Below, in pieces: positions 33,781-42,620 of a stretch of 64,000 nucleotides of DNA (position 1 is its first letter; every line of letters begins with the position of its first letter). The stretch comes from Forficula auricularia (Eukaryota; Arthropoda; Insecta; Dermaptera; Forficulidae). A program made the position numbers and the translations under genes. The notes beneath the pieces are model-generated. The model did not search any database. It had not been told where the DNA came from and worked only from the letters and a program-made list of their open reading frames with translations. Location: positions 4,555,490 through 4,619,489 of the forward strand of contig JALMQS010000066.1 in NCBI GenBank assembly GCA_024734495.1. Reading direction: 5' to 3'.

Positions 33781-36079
33781 CATCATCATTGAGTATACAG
33801 TCCTAAGACTGGTTTGATGCAACAATCCGTCTCCACTCGACTCTGTCCTCCGCCAGCTGTTTAACCTCTCTAAATGTCTGGCATCCCATATCCCCAATTA
33901 TTTGGTTGAAATATTCTAATCTGGGTCTTCCCCTTCCCTTTTCTTTCCCACCTCCCTCCAAGATATCCCTAAGCAGTCCCCCATGTCTCAGTGTGTGCCC
34001 CATCATCTGACCTCTTCTCTTCTTCAGACTCTTCCACAAGGTTCTTCTTTCTCCGATTTTTCCAAGAACTTCTTCATTTGTGATTTTATCCATCCATTTG
34101 ATATTCATCATTCTTCTGTAGCACCACATTTCGAAAGCCTCCAATCTCTTTCTCTCCGCTTTTCCAATTGTCCAGGTTTCACACCCGTACATGGCTATGC
34201 TCCATACATATGTCTTCAATAGCAACTTCCTGTTTGCTAAGCTGATTGAGGAGGAGCATAGTAGTTTTTGTTTTGAATTAAACCCCATTTTTGCTTGGGC
34301 AATTCTTGATTTAATTTCGTTTTTGCTCCTCCCATCCCATGTTATTTTACTTCCTAGGTAGCGGAATTCCTTAACTCCTTCTAGGTTTTCTTGGTTAATT
34401 TTGATGCATTCCTGTCTCGTTTGTTCTTTTTTGTACATACTAGGACCTTGGTTTTATTCTTGTTTATTTTCATTTTGATTTCTTCTATTAGGATTTGGTT
34501 AATTCCATTCAAGGCGTCCTCTAATTCTTTTTTATTGCTTCCTAGAAGGGCAATGTCATCGGCAAATCTTTAACATAGCGATCTTTTGACCTTGGATTTC
34601 TATACCTGTATCAATTTTGTCTTTGAATTCTTTAATCGCTTCTTCTATGTATAAGTTGAAAATCATGGGTGACAGCACACATCCTTGTCTTACACCTTTT
34701 TTTATTTTGGCTTCTCTTGTTCATCACCAATATTTATAATTGCCGTCTGGTTTTGATATAGATTGTAGATTAGTCTTCTCTCTCGAATTTTATTCCCGCC
34801 TGTTTTAATATTTTAAACATAATTTCCCAATTGACGTTATCGAATGCTTTTTCTAGGTCTATGAATCCGATGTAGACAGATTCTTCCCTGATAAAAGCCC
34901 TTTCTATTATTAGTCTAAGAGAGAATTGCTTCTCGGGTGCCTCTGTTTCTTCTAAAGCCGAACTGGTCTTCCCCAGATTTTCTTCAACTCTTTGTTCTAT
35001 TCTTCTTTGGATTATTTTGGTTAGGATTTTGGAGGCATGTGAGGTTAGGCTAATGGTCCTGAAATTTTCACATTTATCCGCGCCTGTCTTTTTGGGAAGT
35101 GTGACTATTTTGTTTTTTTCGAAATCTTTTAGGATGATTCCCAATTTATAGATTTTGCTAATTAGTTCAAAAAAGTTTGTCACGTGCCTTTTCTCTCAGA
35201 GTTCTTTAGGATTTCAGCTTGTATATTGTCTATTCCGGGTGCTCTATTATTTTTTAGTTCCTTCAAAGCTGTCTCGAATTCTGACCTGAGTATGGGGTCT
35301 CCTAATTCGTTTTCGTCCACAGATTCTTCTTCTTCCTATTGGCCCATTGTTTTTCTCTCCAGGAGTTCTTCTCAGGTGTCTTTCCATCTATTTTGCCTGT
35401 TCGAGTTCTCGCTTAGAATAATGTGGCCTCCTTCATTCTATGTTCTTGCTTTTGGCTTGCTCCTTGAAATCTCTCTTTACTGTCCTATAGGCTACATCAA
35501 CTTTCCTCCAATACCAGATTGACGTTGACTTTACATTTTTCTTGGAATCATTATTTCTTTCTTGCTTTTTTGCCTTTGGCGGAATCTTTCAGCTTACATC
35601 TTTTATATGTTAAGTCCTTCTTTCGTCTTTTGCTTGCTCTAAAATTGTCTCGTTCGTCAACTCAGCTGCCGTATTTCGTCTGTCCAAGTCACTATGCTTT
35701 TAATTTCAGTTTTTCTTCGATTGAAGGACTTCGTTAGCTGTTTCGCCTCAGGTTTGATTTCATGTCATTCCATTCTGTTCGATTTCATTCTTCATTATTT
35801 GGTGTTTTTTCTTCCAGTTTATTCATTACGTTTTCGAAGAGTTTTGGCTGTTTTATTTTTTAATTTAGATATATCCCAGTTTGCTCAGCCCCTTTTTATT
35901 AGTTTTTTAAATTTCTAGTTGGCATTTCATCGCAATTAGATTGGATATCAACTAAAAATATCAGCTCCAGGATAGCTTTTACAGTCCTTTACTTGATTTC
36001 CGAATCTTTGTTTGACTAACATGGAATCATTTTGAAATCTCCCTGTCTAACGGCATTTTCCACGTGTAGATCCTTCTTG
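33781..36079 (-). mobile_element. RTE-like non-LTR retrotransposon, copy 2 (5'-truncated)
   Basis: Matches copy 1 from the TCATCAT-type 3' tail to CCTTCTTG, where the two part. The 3' two thirds (to about 35300) are almost identical to copy 1. The 5' third (35320-36060) carries many small indels and substitutions. Reading frames: C-terminal RT 33803-34438, RT N-terminal part 34770-35183. A one-base insertion disrupts the FADD codons at about 34567. Copy 1's frame breaks near 17618 and 17935 are absent here, so the two copies decayed, or were mis-assembled, independently. Confidence 0.85.
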
Positions 36080-36130
36080 AAATTATGTAAATATATTAAT
36101 ATATATAATAATATATTATGTTATATTATA

Positions 36131-36516
36131 TAATAAATTAAATAAAATAATTAATTGTTTAATTAATGAATCAAGGCCTATGCTGCGAAAAATGAACGAG
36201 GAGAGGATTAAAAAAGAAATTCCATAATTCATATAGACAAAAGGTATTAGTTTGGATTCGGGGATCAGTAGCTTAGTGGATATGGGAGGTAAACCTCTTA
36301 TGACAAAGCATTGCAGTACATATGCAAAGATCCCGGGTTCGAGCCCCGGCTGATCCTTTTGTCTGTAATAAAAATAATCTTTTCTTCGTTCCCTAAATTT
36401 GAATTTGTTATTAATTGTCTTTACACGGCCTCGTTGGGGTCGCGCCCCGGGTGAAGAGAAAATTATTTTCGATCTTTGGGTCTGCGATCGATTGGGAGGC
36501 GCTGGAATAATTAATT
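36131..36516 (+). repeat. tRNA-like unit, plus-oriented copy
   Basis: Contains AATGAATCAAGGCCTATG, the tRNA-like part, AAATTTGAATTTGTTATTAA, CGGCCTCGTTGGGGTCGCG and a closing GGAGGCGCTGGAATAATT. It is nearly identical to the minus-oriented units at 33341-33766. Confidence 0.85.
36262..36356 (+). tRNA. tRNA-like sequence with expanded D loop (copy 2)
   Basis: Cloverleaf by eye: the acceptor GGATCAG (36262-36268) pairs with CTGATCC (36350-36356), 7 of 7. The D stem GCTT pairs with AAGC (36271-36274 with 36306-36309) around a 31-base loop that itself contains a GAGG/CCTC hairpin. The anticodon stem TTGCA/TGCAA (36311-36315, 36323-36327) holds the 7-base loop GTACATA, with T33 and would-be anticodon ACA. 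The variable arm has 5 bases. The T stem CCGGG/CCCGG has loop TTCGAGC. Pol III box A (TAGCTTAGTGG) and box B (GGTTCGAGCCC) are intact, and TTTT follows directly. The usual D loop is 7-11 bases, so about 20 bases are extra. It may be a tRNA-derived SINE head or a divergent tRNA gene; a T at position 37 argues against a working tRNA. Confidence 0.6.
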
Positions 36517-36720
36517 CTTCAAAATATATTTTCTTAAAAAATCATATATATATATCTGTCTATACTTATTATAATCGGCTTGCGCGACGACTCCGACGTG
36601 AATTTTCCAATAATTTTAAAATCCACTAATAGTTCATGACAAATAAAATTTATTAAAATGTAAATTATTATTATTATTATTATTTCTTTATTGTCCCCGG
36701 GAATATAGCCAATCAATTTA
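36517..36720 (+). mobile_element. Host repeat R1 resumed, with Helitron-like family 2 start
   Basis: Continues R1 (AATATATTTTCTTAAAAAA) and then the family 2 start TCTGTCTATACTTATTATAA at 36555, with CGGCTTGCGCGACG. It corresponds to 42208-42330. A clear 3' end is missing. Confidence 0.65.
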
Positions 36721-36815
36721 GACAGCACATAAGTAAATTTTTTTATTTATTTTAACATTATTATTATAATTATAAGATAATTTATTTTATTTTATCAAAT
36801 ATCTTAGTATATTAT

Positions 36816-36932
36816 TATGTATATATTATAATTATGTCAGAAGGTTTCGCCCCCTCAGGAGTCGAACCCGAGCGCTAACACCCTTAACCCTGAGGGGGCG
36901 AGAGCTTCTGACATAATTATAATATATACATA
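36816..36932 (-). repeat. Long hairpin with tRNA-like T arm
   Basis: Arms of about 45 bp (TATGTATATATTATAATTAT..., CGCCCCCTCAGG) enclose a 29-base loop. On the minus strand the loop and inner arms carry box-B-like GGGTTCGACTCC with a 5-bp T stem (TCGGG/CCTGA) and a TCGCCCC/GGGGCGA acceptor-like stem. No D arm is visible. It looks like a truncated tRNA-derived sequence captured in a palindrome. Confidence 0.65.
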
Positions 36933-37956
36933 AAATCTATTAAGATCTTTGATAAAATTGTACTTAAATATATAAATTTTCATATAATTTAAAATACACA
37001 GTTCTGTCTAAATGGGCTTTGTTCCCGGCGACATTGAATAAATAAAAAAAAAAAAAAAGACAGTTATGAAACCCGGAAGCGTATTTAATTTAGTTTTATA
37101 GAAAATGTAATAACCATTGGAATAATGTACGTATAATTGTTCAAATTTTAATTTTGTTTCATAGATTATCTTCTGTATGTATTCAGCTGAAAAATAAGTT
37201 GTGTTTATAGGAAGTAATATGCAGTAGCTTAACCCATTTGCGACCACTGTTCCCATATAGAAACTATTTTTTGAACGCATCCCACAATTTCAATTAATTT
37301 AATACAGTCTTAAAAATTAGGGATCTCACAACTTTTAATATATGTATTATATTAGAGAGATTCTGTTCGTTTTAAGTTTCCTGTAAACATTATTTGCATG
37401 ACTTGTAAGTACCTTTTAGAGGATTGTATACATCGTTAACAACAACAACAAAATAATAGGCGCTTTATTTACTAAATATGGATTATATGGCTTATTCAAC
37501 GTTTCTCACAATTCATTGGCCCACAGCTCTCAGCTCATATTTAAATAAATTAAACACAATAACATGAAATGTAAATTAATTTTAAAAAGTTATATAAAAA
37601 GTTTGTTTTTTAAAAAATAATAGAAATAAATAATAAAGGAAAATAACCAAATTGAATTTTAGGCATAGGAATAACACATTACAAAAGAATAATATTAATA
37701 ATAATAAATTTATTATATTAAATATGAGCAATTCTTGTATGTAATATATTCTTGAGAAGGGCTCTATCGATTTGGATGAAAATCACGATTTATGCGGTTT
37801 GTGGGTTGACAATTCTATGTGTCAGGGTCTCATCTTCGGGTAACTTTAATTTGATAGCTGGATTCGCTGCAGATAATTGTGCGATTATGATGGGACAATT
37901 AAATGGAGTTCAATAATAAAGAAGCTGGATTTTTAATCCATTACAGTACATGTTAC
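36933..37956. other. Unassigned flank of the LTR element
   Basis: AT-rich DNA with short open frames and no domain. TAAAA at 37957-37961 is the left target duplication of the LTR element. Confidence 0.5.
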
Positions 37957-37961
37957 TAAAA

Positions 37962-38091
37962 TTGATGCGTACAAAGCTTACTTGATGTATTGTTAATCGT
38001 TTTATTGTTTGTATTTATATTTATATGTTGATGTTGTTGTTAAATAAATGTTTTAAATGAGATTACGAGTTCTTAATTAATATGATCGTAA
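37962..38091 (+). repeat. 5' LTR (130 bp)
   Basis: Identical to 39495-39624. Ends in TT...AA rather than TG...CA when delimited by the 5-bp duplication. Contains AATAAA (about 38042), a plausible polyadenylation signal. Confidence 0.92.
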
Positions 38092-38094
38092 TAT

Positions 38095-38107
38095 TGGCGC
38101 CCGAACA
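38095..38107 (+). promoter_or_regulatory. Primer binding site (tRNA-Lys type)
   Basis: TGGCGCCCGAACA starts three bases after the 5' LTR. It matches the start of the lysine-tRNA primer site used by many retroelements; the match stops after 13 bases. Confidence 0.85.
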
Positions 38108-38109
38108 AT

Positions 38110-38508
38110 GTGAAAATGATAAGAAAACCTAGTAGACCACTAGCGAAGAGGAATAAGAAAAATGATTTTGCGAATATGGAAATAACGAGGGGGGAGATAT
38201 CGAAGATCAAGGATCATATAAAAAAAGGTGAGCATAGAGTAATGGATTTGGGAGAGGAGGTGAATAAATTAAAAAATGAATTCGAAAAAATAATAAAAAA
38301 ATTAAAAGATGATTTGGAAGAGGAAAAAAACAAGAGGATAGAGTTGGAAGAAATAATAAAAAGGAAGGAAAATTCGGAAAAGGGAAGTGATTTCGAGATT
38401 AATAGGAATATTCAATTAGCAGACGTGGGAAAATTCCTTCCGGTGTTTAGAGCTCTCCCAGAGGAAGATCCGAAGTTATTTTTAAAAAGGTCGAGAATAC
38501 TCTATTAA
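38110..38508 (+). CDS. Gag-like protein, N-terminal part
   Basis: 132 codons beginning MKMIRKPSRPLAKRNKKND. The basic start is followed by a long charged helix with heptad-like spacing (about residues 30-95, rich in E/K/L; a coiled coil), then LADVGKFLPVFRALPEEDPK, where capsid-type sequence begins. The frame stops at 38508, but the capsid sequence continues in the -1 frame from about 38486 (KKVENTLLKYKVPEDVW). At the switch lies T TTA AAA (38481-38487), in the correct phase for -1 slippage, in a run of A. Either a one-base loss in the A run or ribosomal slippage joins the two parts; a lost base is the simpler reading. The start at 38110 is just downstream of the primer binding site. Confidence 0.8.
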   Translation: MKMIRKPSRPLAKRNKKNDFANMEITRGEISKIKDHIKKGEHRVMDLGEEVNKLKNEFEKIIKKLKDDLEEEKNKRIELEEIIKRKENSEKGSDFEINRNIQLADVGKFLPVFRALPEEDPKLFLKRSRILY

Positions 38509-39077
38509 AATATAAAGTACCGGAAGATGTTTGGCTCATGGTGGTTTCGGATCAGTTGTTAGATAAGGCCAAGACATGGTGGCGGGTGGTCAATCAATTT
38601 CCAGCGTTGGATTGGAAAGATTTTAAAATGAAATTTCTCCGAGAATACGATAGTTTAATCGTAGTCTCAAAGTTAAAGGTTATGTTTTATGAGGAGAAAC
38701 AGAGAAAAGACGAACCTATAAGGTTATTTATTGAGAATAAGATGGCTTTATATAAGAGAGTTTTTCCGGACGAAGATGCTGGTTCAATCCTTCAAGTTTT
38801 AGTGGAGATGATTACTCCACGTGTTAGATCGTCCATTAGGGGAATGAAATTCACTGATATTGAAGGGTTTATGCAGACGGTAGAAGAAATAGAAAGGGAT
38901 TTAAAGGATATGGATAAAGAAGAGAAGACAAGTCCCACTCAGGATAGAAGTTGCATTCAGGATAGACGTTTTTGTGGATTCTGTAGGCGGGAAGGACATG
39001 GGGAAGACACTTGCTTCAAGAAGGGAAACGAGTGGAGGGGCAAGGAAAAAGGGAGTTCCTTGTCCAAAAAGCAGTAG
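38486..39077 (+). CDS. Gag-like protein, capsid and CCHC zinc knuckle
   Basis: Continues the upstream part in the -1 frame. AKTWWRVVNQFPALDWKDF followed by KMKFLREYDS is the retrotransposon Gag block (WW...W..F...F) of Ty3/gypsy-type capsids. Near the end CGFCRREGHGEDTC forms a CCHC zinc knuckle (C-x2-C-x4-H-x4-C) that would bind RNA. The first methionine in frame is at 38538, but homologous sequence starts earlier. The stop at 39077 overlaps another frame (39011-39454) in -1, the arrangement usual for gag and the following gene in retroelements. Packaging of element RNA is the expected role. Confidence 0.85.
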
Positions 39078-39454
39078 GATTCCCTAAGAAAGTAGGAATA
39101 GAAAGTGAGATCGCTAGTCATATTATTTGTTGTGTGAATAAATTTTCGGAAATCATTAGGCCATCAATGGAATTACAAATAGAGGAAAGTAGAAGGGCAT
39201 TAACTAATGAAGATGATTTAATTCCGTACTGGTTGAAGGAAGTCAAGGAGGATGAGTTGAATATAATGGAAGAGGAGAAACTAGATGCTGGTCAGATGAA
39301 ATTAAATCAAAATAAGGAAGAGTTACTTCATCAAATAAAATTATATTTAGAAGAATCGATGGATGGAGCAAAAATTATTGAAAATAGTCAAGAAAGGGGC
39401 AGGTTAGTTAAATATCATTCGAGTTATTTTAAACCTAGGAAGAAAGAAGAATGA
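39062..39454 (+). CDS. Tail frame after the zinc knuckle, function unknown
   Basis: Read in the -1 frame relative to the knuckle part: VQKAVGFPKKVGIESE, then an acidic stretch (EEKLDAGQMKLNQNKEELL) and YHSSYFKPRKKEE before the stop. It does not contain DTG, YXDD, HHCC or DDE motifs. The last dozen residues resemble the basic end of some integrases, so this could be the join between the start and end of a deleted pol gene; that is a guess. The stop is about 25 bases before the polypurine tract. Confidence 0.5.
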   Translation, partial: VQKAVGFPKKVGIESEIASHIICCVNKFSEIIRPSMELQIEESRRALTNEDDLIPYWLKEVKEDELNIMEEEKLDAGQMKLNQNKEELLHQIKLYLEESMDGAKIIENSQERGRLVKYHSSYFKPRKKEE

Positions 39455-39494
39455 TCCTGTGGGAAGCTGCGTCCGTGTTCTAAGGAGGGGAGAA

Positions 39495-39624
39495 TTGATG
39501 CGTACAAAGCTTACTTGATGTATTGTTAATCGTTTTATTGTTTGTATTTATATTTATATGTTGATGTTGTTGTTAAATAAATGTTTTAAATGAGATTACG
39601 AGTTCTTAATTAATATGATCGTAA
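39495..39624 (+). repeat. 3' LTR (130 bp)
   Basis: Identical to the 5' LTR. Preceded by the polypurine tract (39482-39493) and followed by TAAAA (39625-39629). Confidence 0.92.
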
Positions 39625-39850
39625 TAAAATTAATAATACCTATATTCGAATAAGAGCTCGCGGCAGCACTCTGGTTATAATGGCTCATCTTGTGTGTATG
39701 CCATACGCTAAATAAATAAATAAACTGTTAACCACTGCGGAAGACATAAAAGAATCGACATAAAATCACAAAGACTAAATTCTTTTTTGGTAAACAACTC
39801 TGGTGGTTGAGTTCATTTTCTTGAATGGCCACATTTTTCTAAATTAAATA

Positions 39851-40935
39851 CATTGGGGTGCAAAAAAATCGAGCCACCTTTATTAAATTGCAAATTATTT
39901 TTAAAATTTTTACAAATAACCATATAATTTGTTCGATTAACTCTTAAACTAATATATTCAATAAATATTGTTGAAAATATTTGAATTTTATAAAAAAAAA
40001 AATAAGTAAAATTCATACTTTCTCAATATCACTTTACATTCAAATTAAGTTTTAATAAAAGATCAAATTACTTTTGAAATATCAATTAAAAGAATAATTT
40101 TGAATTAAGCATCATTGATAGAAAGATAAAATATACAAAAGGGATATTTATTAAGTTCAAGCAGACCGTGGTAATTTTATTTATTTATTTTTATAAAATT
40201 CAAAACTTATCAACAATATTTATTGAATATGTTAGATTAAGAGTTAATGAAACAAGTTATGTGGTTATTTGAAATAATTTTACTAAGCTGACGTGTTCTG
40301 ATGCGGCCATCCACTTGACTTTACCACAAAACCTGGCCCCTCACTTATATTTAATATTTATTAAAAATATTTATAATCATGTAGGGGAGAGGGATTAGTT
40401 TTTGCATTTTCAGACTTCTGGGGCCCACTGATTATGTATACAAAATTTGGTTGGGTTTGCTCAAATGGCCTAGATTTTTAATTTTTAGCCCCCACCTCCA
40501 CCCCCTTAATTTTGGGTCGATATGCACCAAAATCTAATCAGCTCTTAATCTCAATGGACTAAAATTACGTGTGAAATTTGGTTACGATATTCCCACTAGT
40601 TTTTGAGCTAGCTCGTCCACAAAAATTCATAGTAACGCACAGACTAACCAACAACCAGACAACCAGACTAACAGACATTTCGACAAAACAATTATTATCT
40701 CGAAAAATATAATTTTTTCGATGTTCACTTATTAGAGCTTTTTTGTAGAGAGAAATGCCATTGTTTCGCTCAATTTTTTTAATCAAAATAGTTTCAGCCG
40801 TTTTTGAGATATTTCGAACAAAACATTTTTTCATCCACGATTACAATACTTGACCATACCCTGTATGGTAAAGTAATAATAATTTGCAATTTAATAGAGT
40901 TTTTATTGGTGGCTCGATTTTTTTGAACCGCAGTG
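39851..40935 (-). mobile_element. Tc1/mariner-type element with nested family B repeat
   Basis: The ends are CATTGGGGTGCAAAAAAATC (left) and GCAGTG... (right, containing GGTGGCTCGATTTTTTTG), with TA at 39849-39850 and 40936-40937. It is closely related to 59580-60081, which lacks the insertion at 40288-40875. The coding part is reduced to a few codons after a destroyed start. Confidence 0.82.
40288..40875 (-). repeat. Family B hairpin-ended repeat, complete
   Basis: From CTGACGTGTTCTGATGCGG to the terminal hairpin CCATACCCTGTATGG plus TAAAGTAA; 588 bp. The interior includes TGTAGAG...TTGTTTCGCTC and TAGCTCGTCCACAAAAATTC. Comparison with the Tc1/mariner-type copy at 59580 shows it as an insertion. 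Confidence 0.82.
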
Positions 40936-40937
40936 TA

Positions 40938-41929
40938 TAAAATAATTTTCGATAAAAGTTCATATATTATTCAAAGATAAAATAATTTTTTAAAAATCAT
41001 ATTATTAGAATTTTATATTCAAATTATAATCTAAGCTCTTGTGGTCTCAATCTACTCTTTTATTAATGGAGTAGCAAAGCAAAGCATGGGAGTTGCATTA
41101 GCTCCAAATGCCAACAGAAGTCCTTGTTTCTAAATGGCCTGGCCAGCCGAAAACAAGTCAATGCAATCAACTGCGGTATGCTCTCTTGACTAATAAATAT
41201 TTTATTAAGTCAATAAAAACGCCACCTATACACAGAGGAGAGCTTGACTAGAATTACTACCAGGGAGTATAATAATGGATTTTCCTTGGAAATTTCACGA
41301 TATGATTATGATTAGAGAGGTCAAATTGTGAGCGTTGCTTGAGGGTCGAATGTAACATGGATGGATATCCCATCCTCAACCTTAAAGATCGATCGGTGGG
41401 CTGGCTCCAAACCAGCTGCCGCAAGCGCCTTTTGACGAGTTAATAATATAAATGAACACATTAAAATGTCCATTTGCTGACACTGCTGAGGGTGAACTAA
41501 CAAACTTTATTATAGGGAGTTCTTAAAGGAGAATCAATTCTTGCCATTTTATTGACATCTTTCAAAACCGAAGATTTCTCTCATTTTAAAAAAATAAAAA
41601 ATCCAATTTACTCATTTTTCTTAGCTTTACACTTTACTTCTTTTATAAACTACTACCTGGAACACCGAGCGATGCTCGGTAATCTTTTGATTCAGTTAAT
41701 ATCGATATATTAATATTATTTTTAATTTTAAATTCATGTAAAAATGTCGATTTTTAATCGCAGTCAAAATAAAATAAAATTGAAATAAAACTTAATTTAT
41801 ATTTTTACCAAAGTTTCCATCAGCTATGGCCATCATCAAGACGTATCACTGGCCACAAAGTTTTGATTGTAATTGTAATTAAAAATACTATTAATATACA
41901 CGGAGGTTCTTTCATTGACCCTTTTAAAT
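40938..41929. other. Unassigned
   Basis: Contains the hairpin ACCGAGCGATGCTCGGT at about 41661 (also near 23715). A 60-codon minus-strand frame at 41321-41503 shows no domain. Confidence 0.4.
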
Positions 41930-42225
41930 CCTGAAGAAGGAAGTACAATCCTTCGAATTGCCGTATTTTTTAAGAGAATGAAATTGATAATAAATAGAAA
42001 ATTATTTTCAATTAAATCATTTAAGATAGTTATATCTATTAAAAAAGCTAATATTTTTTTAACACCCCTAATTTTCTAATATAAAATTGAGAAGATTTCG
42101 ATGGATTTACCGAGGTCTATAGAAGCTGAAGCCCGGCCCACATTTGGTGCTCATTATTTGTGATTAAAAAACAAAAAAATCAAAATTGACAAACTTCAAA
42201 ATATATTTTCTTAAAAAAATATATA
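41930..42225 (+). repeat. Host repeat R1, uninterrupted copy
   Basis: Shows the empty site for the compound insertion: AACTTCAAAATATATTTTCT with a single CTTCAAAATATA. It starts with the CTGAAGAAGG stem module at 41931. Confidence 0.8.
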
Positions 42226-42340
42226 TCTATCTAAACTTATTTTAATCGATTTGAGCGAAGAATCGACGTGAATTTTTAAATTTTAAAATCCGCTAATAGT
42301 TGATGACAAATAAAATTTAGTAGGCGGGCTTCGCAGCTTC
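42226..42340 (+). mobile_element. Helitron-like family 2 copy, short
   Basis: Starts TCTATCTAAACTTATTTTAA after an A and ends near GGCGGGCTTCGCAGCTTC, a hairpin-like 3' end related to 51995-52198 (which ends in CTGG) but with a degenerate terminus. Confidence 0.55.
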
Positions 42341-42345
42341 ATTAT

Positions 42346-42620
42346 AAAGAGGTAATGAATGGTTTGGTGATTGTCAGATTAGCGCCAAGTGTTTTGTTAA
42401 AATCGAATTTATTATGTTATTCACTCATTAAATTGGCTCATGGTTTCGCAATTTTTAATGAATTAATTACTTTGATGTACACTTTGTGTGTTTTTCGAGA
42501 ATGAATGCGAGCGAGGGTCGCCTCTTTACACTTTGGCTGTTTATTCAGGCCTCTCGATGGCGATGCCGATGGAACCTCCAAAAGGCATTCTGTTTTCCTC
42601 CATTCATTATCAATTTAATA
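42346..42620 (+). repeat. Dispersed repeat R2
   Basis: Aligns to 61798-62066: TTTTTAATGAATTAATTACT, TTTGATGTAC, CTTTGTGTGTTTTTCG and CCATTCATTATCA. The open frame 42486-42953 starts inside it and has no known domain. Confidence 0.75.

Larger units (their letters stand above)
33341..36516. mobile_element. Compound insertion: inverted tRNA-like units around an RTE-like copy
   Basis: The 3176-bp block is flanked by direct CTTCAAAATATA (12 bp). The paralogous repeat at 42195-42210 shows the unoccupied site with one copy. Inside, in order: 1.15 minus-oriented copies of a 371-bp tRNA-like unit, a 14-bp GCGCTGGAATAATT piece in the other orientation, RTE-like copy 2 (minus), an AT-rich linker (36080-36130) and one plus-oriented unit. 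The 12-bp duplication fits target-primed retrotransposition of the whole or of an ancestral core into which the RTE copy later inserted. Confidence 0.75.
37962..39624 (+). mobile_element. Short LTR retrotransposon encoding only a Gag-like protein
   Basis: Complete element: 130-bp LTRs (37962-38091 and 39495-39624) identical over their whole length, starting TTGATGCG and ending TCGTAA, flanked by TAAAA on both sides. The primer binding site TGGCGCCCGAACA (38095) is 3 bases after the left LTR and complements the 3' end of a lysine tRNA. The polypurine tract AAGGAGGGGAGA immediately precedes the right LTR. The 1.4-kb interior codes for Gag and a short extra tail. I see no protease, RT, RNase H or integrase, so mobility would need enzymes from another element. 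Identical LTRs imply recent insertion. Confidence 0.93.

Noticed and set aside
39011..39454. Integrase or protease gene in the LTR element
   Set aside because: No HHCC, DDE or DTG/DSG motif; only a weak resemblance of the last residues to a basic integrase tail.
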